A stretch of 32,040 bases of DNA. Source: Bacteroidales bacterium (GTDB lineage Bacteria > Bacteroidota > Bacteroidia > Bacteroidales > UBA932). The translations under genes and the position numbers were made by a program. The notes beneath the pieces are model-generated. The model saw only the letters and a list, made by a program, of their open reading frames with translations. It was not told the DNA's origin and ran no database searches. The stretch covers positions 1-32,040 of the forward strand of contig WRMN01000020.1 in the NCBI GenBank assembly GCA_009777095.1. Reading direction: 5' to 3'. Positions 30,001-32,040 of this stretch are shown here, piece by piece. Numbering within the stretch: the first letter of the stretch is position 1; the number at the start of each line of letters is the position of its first letter.

Positions 30001-31486
30001 CAACTTTAAATTCACCATTGGAAAAGAGTGTGTAATTGTTTCGCCCGGAAGCCCGCCTGTTGATATGGAAATGATTGCCGATATTTCGCCGAACAGGGGA
30101 AGTCAAGATGTGGACGTGTTCAGCAATCCGCAAGTAACTTTCAATATGGCGGTTAATAAAGTATTTCAGGTAACTGATGATGACGGTGTCAACAAAAGCT
30201 ACCGTATCAAAATTAATGAACTCGCCATAAAAGACGGCAATCAGGTTATAGACGCCGTTATAAAATTTAACGGCGAGCGCAATATCGCCGACCTTGTTAC
30301 CCATGAGGTGCTTCCGCCGAACAAACCGCTGACGGTTAAAGTCAGAGTGGGCTTTGAAGAGCGGGTTAACGGGCAGTGGGTAATTTGCAAAACCGGCGGC
30401 GTAGAAGCGCAGGAAATAAAGGAAACCGCCTTTACTACCGGCGATGCGCCAAACTATATCCCTGTTCAGAATATCGTACATACTTATCCGATAGTTGACC
30501 AGCAGTATTTCCTGAAAAATGAGGCGAGTCAAGGTTATGTGCAATTGGATAAAGGACAGTCCTACCTCTTTGCCAACGATTTTGTTTACCGCGTACGCGC
30601 AACAGCCGACAACGGAGCAACCGCCGAGCAACCGCTTACCTACCATTCCCTCACTAAACGGCTGAATTATGTTATTCCATACACACAAAACGACCGGGCC
30701 TATACCCTCAATTTTGTATCTGCATCGGTTGAAATGGCCGCAACGGTTGAAAAAGATGACAAGGTTACTACAATAAATAATGAAGAGGAAGAAACGGAAA
30801 TTATTATTACCGAAAAACAGGCTGCCGATGTAATAGGCGATATAGAGGAAATTCTTTTGCTGGAATACGACTTTGCTACCAGCCGCTACAATACTTTGGC
30901 AGAAAAGCTATCAGGCGTTACCGCTCCCGGACTGTGGTGGTCGCTGGGCAACGACGTAATTCACCTTATCCGCAAGGGACAAATAGGCGAAGCATTCGAT
31001 TTAACGGAATTGGAAGGCAATAATTTTACCGAAAACAAGCCCCTGCTCGCTGTCAAAGCTACGTTGGACGACAATTATTTCACCCAAAAAATCGGACCCT
31101 TGATTTACCACAACTACCCTGTAGGCGGCATCTTCTATTTCACGAACAGAAATACCGCCGAATTGGGCATCGTGCCGACAAAAGCCGTCTTTATTATCCC
31201 TGCCTACATTACCGATGGCATCTTCAATAACAATCAATCTGTTTTACAGCAGTATTTCCCCTTCTATTACGGACTGCGGCAGGCGTATAAGAACGACTAT
31301 CACAACATTGCCACCCAGATTGTGAACCGCTATGTAGAAACGACTATACCCATAGCCTTGCAGCCCATTGCATGGTATGGCTGTCCTTATTTTGAAGAAG
31401 GAACCTACAATACTGCCATTACTTACACCCTGCCCGACGGAACGCAAACTTCGACTGTGCCCTTCTGGTATCAACATACATTTTAA
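27014..31486 (+). CDS. Large exported protein of unknown function, TANFOR partner
   Basis: This 1490-residue protein has an N-terminal signal peptide (FLITLLLTGLCSCLCFSV, cleavage near residue 29). I do not recognise a named family for the first 1000 residues. They are beta-rich with repeated strand-turn units (such as GFDGSIKLNIKKPFSMTVDV, FTGFGGGVSF). One helical, charged insertion lies near residues 700-740 (QGNQAKEAELEKAKTENPN). Around residues 1015-1145, 'DISPNRGSQDVDVFSNPQVT' resembles a bacterial Ig-like (Big_5) domain. The C-terminal 350 residues (from HTYPIVDQQYFLKNEASQGY) are a distinct module. The stop overlaps the start of the TANFOR gene (TAATG), so the two are translationally coupled. 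Likely exported to the periplasm or cell surface. Confidence 0.75.
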   Translation: MSVKFHFLITLLLTGLCSCLCFSVTATANADDVSTAKALSVFAALDASGRYGDDIHADNLITLPFGVNVPVGAFPGTIAVSNTTYYEDYVELTVFARLALPFHTPDTIYFGAQSIKLSYNGGFLGDATLLLLRDIPIPLFNGNAELILKGNFSTETGTGQELTYVKISCNDFKEVSIAADIAFPEALMIPINMLGEHIVGQRVKGHFNTVIESWNDIVATVSLPPFELRGLDGFIFELQNTVFDFSEKRNADMTFPPYYDYNAAGVFDGRMETWQGFFVKNLKVSLPTQFSGKDKPRISIEAHNMLIDATGVSGDFAGYHLLSFDQGNAGGWAFSLDRFELTLLSNVLTGVAFNGEIGLPLSSESRFGYTGLIDADNNYLLRANSLDTINVNMFFAEALLEKNSYIQLAVIDGEFRPAAMLHGKLNISSPAGINADFKGIEFRSLHLQTVSPYISVDYLGYGGELKLMNFPLSANNIGLTCNNDRVALSFGLQLTLSDGAFSGATGMTISGKLTRNEDERTNWEFEKIEISEVTIDATIAEAITLKGSLKIMNNEPTYGNGFDGSIKLNIKKPFSMTVDVRAIFGYSTFRYWAVDANLDLPAGVFMPPCFLFTGFGGGVSFRMKPEQTGSSNMPTGLKYIPDNTKGIGLTASTKFTANGSSAIQGTAMFQILFNASGGLNFIGFFGTIDIMAKANLPGNMAAQYKSFLQNQQAYTQGNQAKEAELEKAKTENPNMAAAVVNKGNTSEVPMSSSAVITADAGIMFDFEAQSLHACFNMYLDVAGGFIHGSGPNKRAGWAELHIDPDDWYLYLGVPDDPVGVTLSLGPINVSTSSYFMLGTQILNSPPPPQQVADILGVALSDIDYMSSLNALGAGRGIAFGARLNVSTGDLRFLMFYAKFEAGLGFDIMVKEYENAYCEGSNAPIGMNGWFANGQAYAYLQGELGILVKMWFFSARIPIISAGAAALLQAKLPNPSWFRGMLGVRYNVLGGLIKGSCNFKFTIGKECVIVSPGSPPVDMEMIADISPNRGSQDVDVFSNPQVTFNMAVNKVFQVTDDDGVNKSYRIKINELAIKDGNQVIDAVIKFNGERNIADLVTHEVLPPNKPLTVKVRVGFEERVNGQWVICKTGGVEAQEIKETAFTTGDAPNYIPVQNIVHTYPIVDQQYFLKNEASQGYVQLDKGQSYLFANDFVYRVRATADNGATAEQPLTYHSLTKRLNYVIPYTQNDRAYTLNFVSASVEMAATVEKDDKVTTINNEEEETEIIITEKQAADVIGDIEEILLLEYDFATSRYNTLAEKLSGVTAPGLWWSLGNDVIHLIRKGQIGEAFDLTELEGNNFTENKPLLAVKATLDDNYFTQKIGPLIYHNYPVGGIFYFTNRNTAELGIVPTKAVFIIPAYITDGIFNNNQSVLQQYFPFYYGLRQAYKNDYHNIATQIVNRYVETTIPIALQPIAWYGCPYFEEGTYNTAITYTLPDGTQTSTVPFWYQHTF

Positions 31487-32040
31487 TGAAAAGGATATAC
31501 ATAGTATTATTGGCACTGACAGTCGGAGCAGCGAATTTGCAGGCACAGACCTATCCTGTGCTGGTGAATGTGGTTGTGCCGCCGCCTGTGTCGCCCATAC
31601 TGAGCGACTACTACGCGCCGTCCATGCGCGACCGACTTATTGTCAGCCTGCATAACCGCGACCTCAACCAGCCGACGCTGCGCATCAGGCTGCGCATAAC
31701 CGTTACCAATAACGGAACGACGGTGGCGCAGTCCAAGCCCAACCTGCAGATGCTGCCTATTGACCTCTACGCAGGATTTCCGCTCCGACTTTCGGGCAGT
31801 GAACTCGCCGACTGTTTCTCGCCCAATAACATGACGGTAAACCTGACCAACGGCCGTTTCAACCCCGGCAGCCTGCAATTCACCGTCGAAGTATTTGACG
31901 CTTACACCAACCAGCGACTCTCCAATCCCGCTTCTGCTTTTCTTTTTCTGCATAACCCCAAGCCGCCGCTGTTGAACGTGCCGCTGCAGGCTGCGCGTAT
32001 TCCCTACAACAACGGAATGCCGCAGTTCCAGCTGAGCTGG
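31486..32040 (+). CDS. TANFOR-domain protein, N-terminal part only
   Basis: The ATG at 31486-31488 overlaps the preceding TAA, and the frame is open to the window edge (185 codons). A signal peptide (IYIVLLALTVGAANLQAQ) precedes TYPVLVNVVVPPPVSPILSD, then Y-Y-A-P-S-M-R-D-R-L-I-V-S-L-H-N-R-D and QPTLRIRLRITV. This matches from memory the start of the Bacteroidota-specific TANFOR domain, named after Tannerella forsythia, of unknown function. The KPPLLNVPL segment and the following P-Q-F-Q-L-S-W suggest an Fn3-like domain starting at the edge. It is probably exported and works with the large protein encoded upstream. Confidence 0.8.
   Translation, partial: MKRIYIVLLALTVGAANLQAQTYPVLVNVVVPPPVSPILSDYYAPSMRDRLIVSLHNRDLNQPTLRIRLRITVTNNGTTVAQSKPNLQMLPIDLYAGFPLRLSGSELADCFSPNNMTVNLTNGRFNPGSLQFTVEVFDAYTNQRLSNPASAFLFLHNPKPPLLNVPLQAARIPYNNGMPQFQLSW

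Noticed and set aside
29984-30688. 234-codon minus-strand ORF
   Set aside because: Fully antisense to the 1490-residue protein, which has a signal peptide, a promoter and coupling to the next gene.

Overview
The window looks like a chromosomal segment of an uncultured member of the Bacteroidota, probably near Bacteroidales. Several observations point there. Likely promoters follow the Bacteroidota pattern (-33 TTG/TTTG and -7 TAnnTTTG). Start codons lack Shine-Dalgarno sequences and sit behind A-rich leaders. The ribosomal block runs rplM-rpsI-rpsB-tsf. There is also a TANFOR-domain protein and a very large multidomain surface protein. No phage, insertion sequence, CRISPR array or integrase was seen.

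Layout. Positions 1-3335 (minus) hold a surface protein cut by the window edge (two choice-of-anchor-J-like domains, Fn3, beta-helix). An HTH regulator (3393-3851, minus) follows, with two 21-bp-phased operator-like repeats upstream. A DUF4143-type AAA ATPase (4275-5570) sits behind a 3 x 32-bp tandem repeat. Positions 5650-9391 form a tight three-gene unit: ECF sigma factor, single-span anti-sigma-like protein, and exported TPR-CHAT protease. Transketolase (9408-11450, minus) converges on it. Then come trxA, a small beta-barrel, a polyprenyl diphosphate synthase, a RhuM-family relic and a second small beta-barrel.

The translation block rplM-rpsI-rpsB-tsf (14803-17625) is followed by tRNA-Val(GAC). 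On the minus strand lie waaA (Kdo transferase) and an M48 metalloprotease. A DUF4160/DUF2442 pair, the lipid-transport pair mlaE-mlaF, and a MntA/HepT toxin-antitoxin pair follow on the plus strand. mscL and an AsmA-family protein lie on the minus strand. The window ends with a 1490-residue exported protein translationally coupled to a truncated TANFOR protein.

Functional themes. Much of the window concerns the cell envelope: Kdo transfer, MlaEF, AsmA, MscL, beta-barrels, surface proteins and a periplasmic protease. The most interesting candidate system is the sigma/anti-sigma/TPR-CHAT operon. Its layout resembles a protease-controlled sigma switch and recalls the TPR-CHAT/Csx30/RpoE logic of type III-E CRISPR, but without CRISPR parts and with the protease exported. 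Intergenic regions are rich in short repeats: a GTCATTGCGAGG palindromic family, 'stutter' repeats of near-identical short words (one inside waaA in frame), and a multi-hairpin element with terminal inverted repeats downstream of hepT. All family assignments come from reading the sequence; no database search was run.
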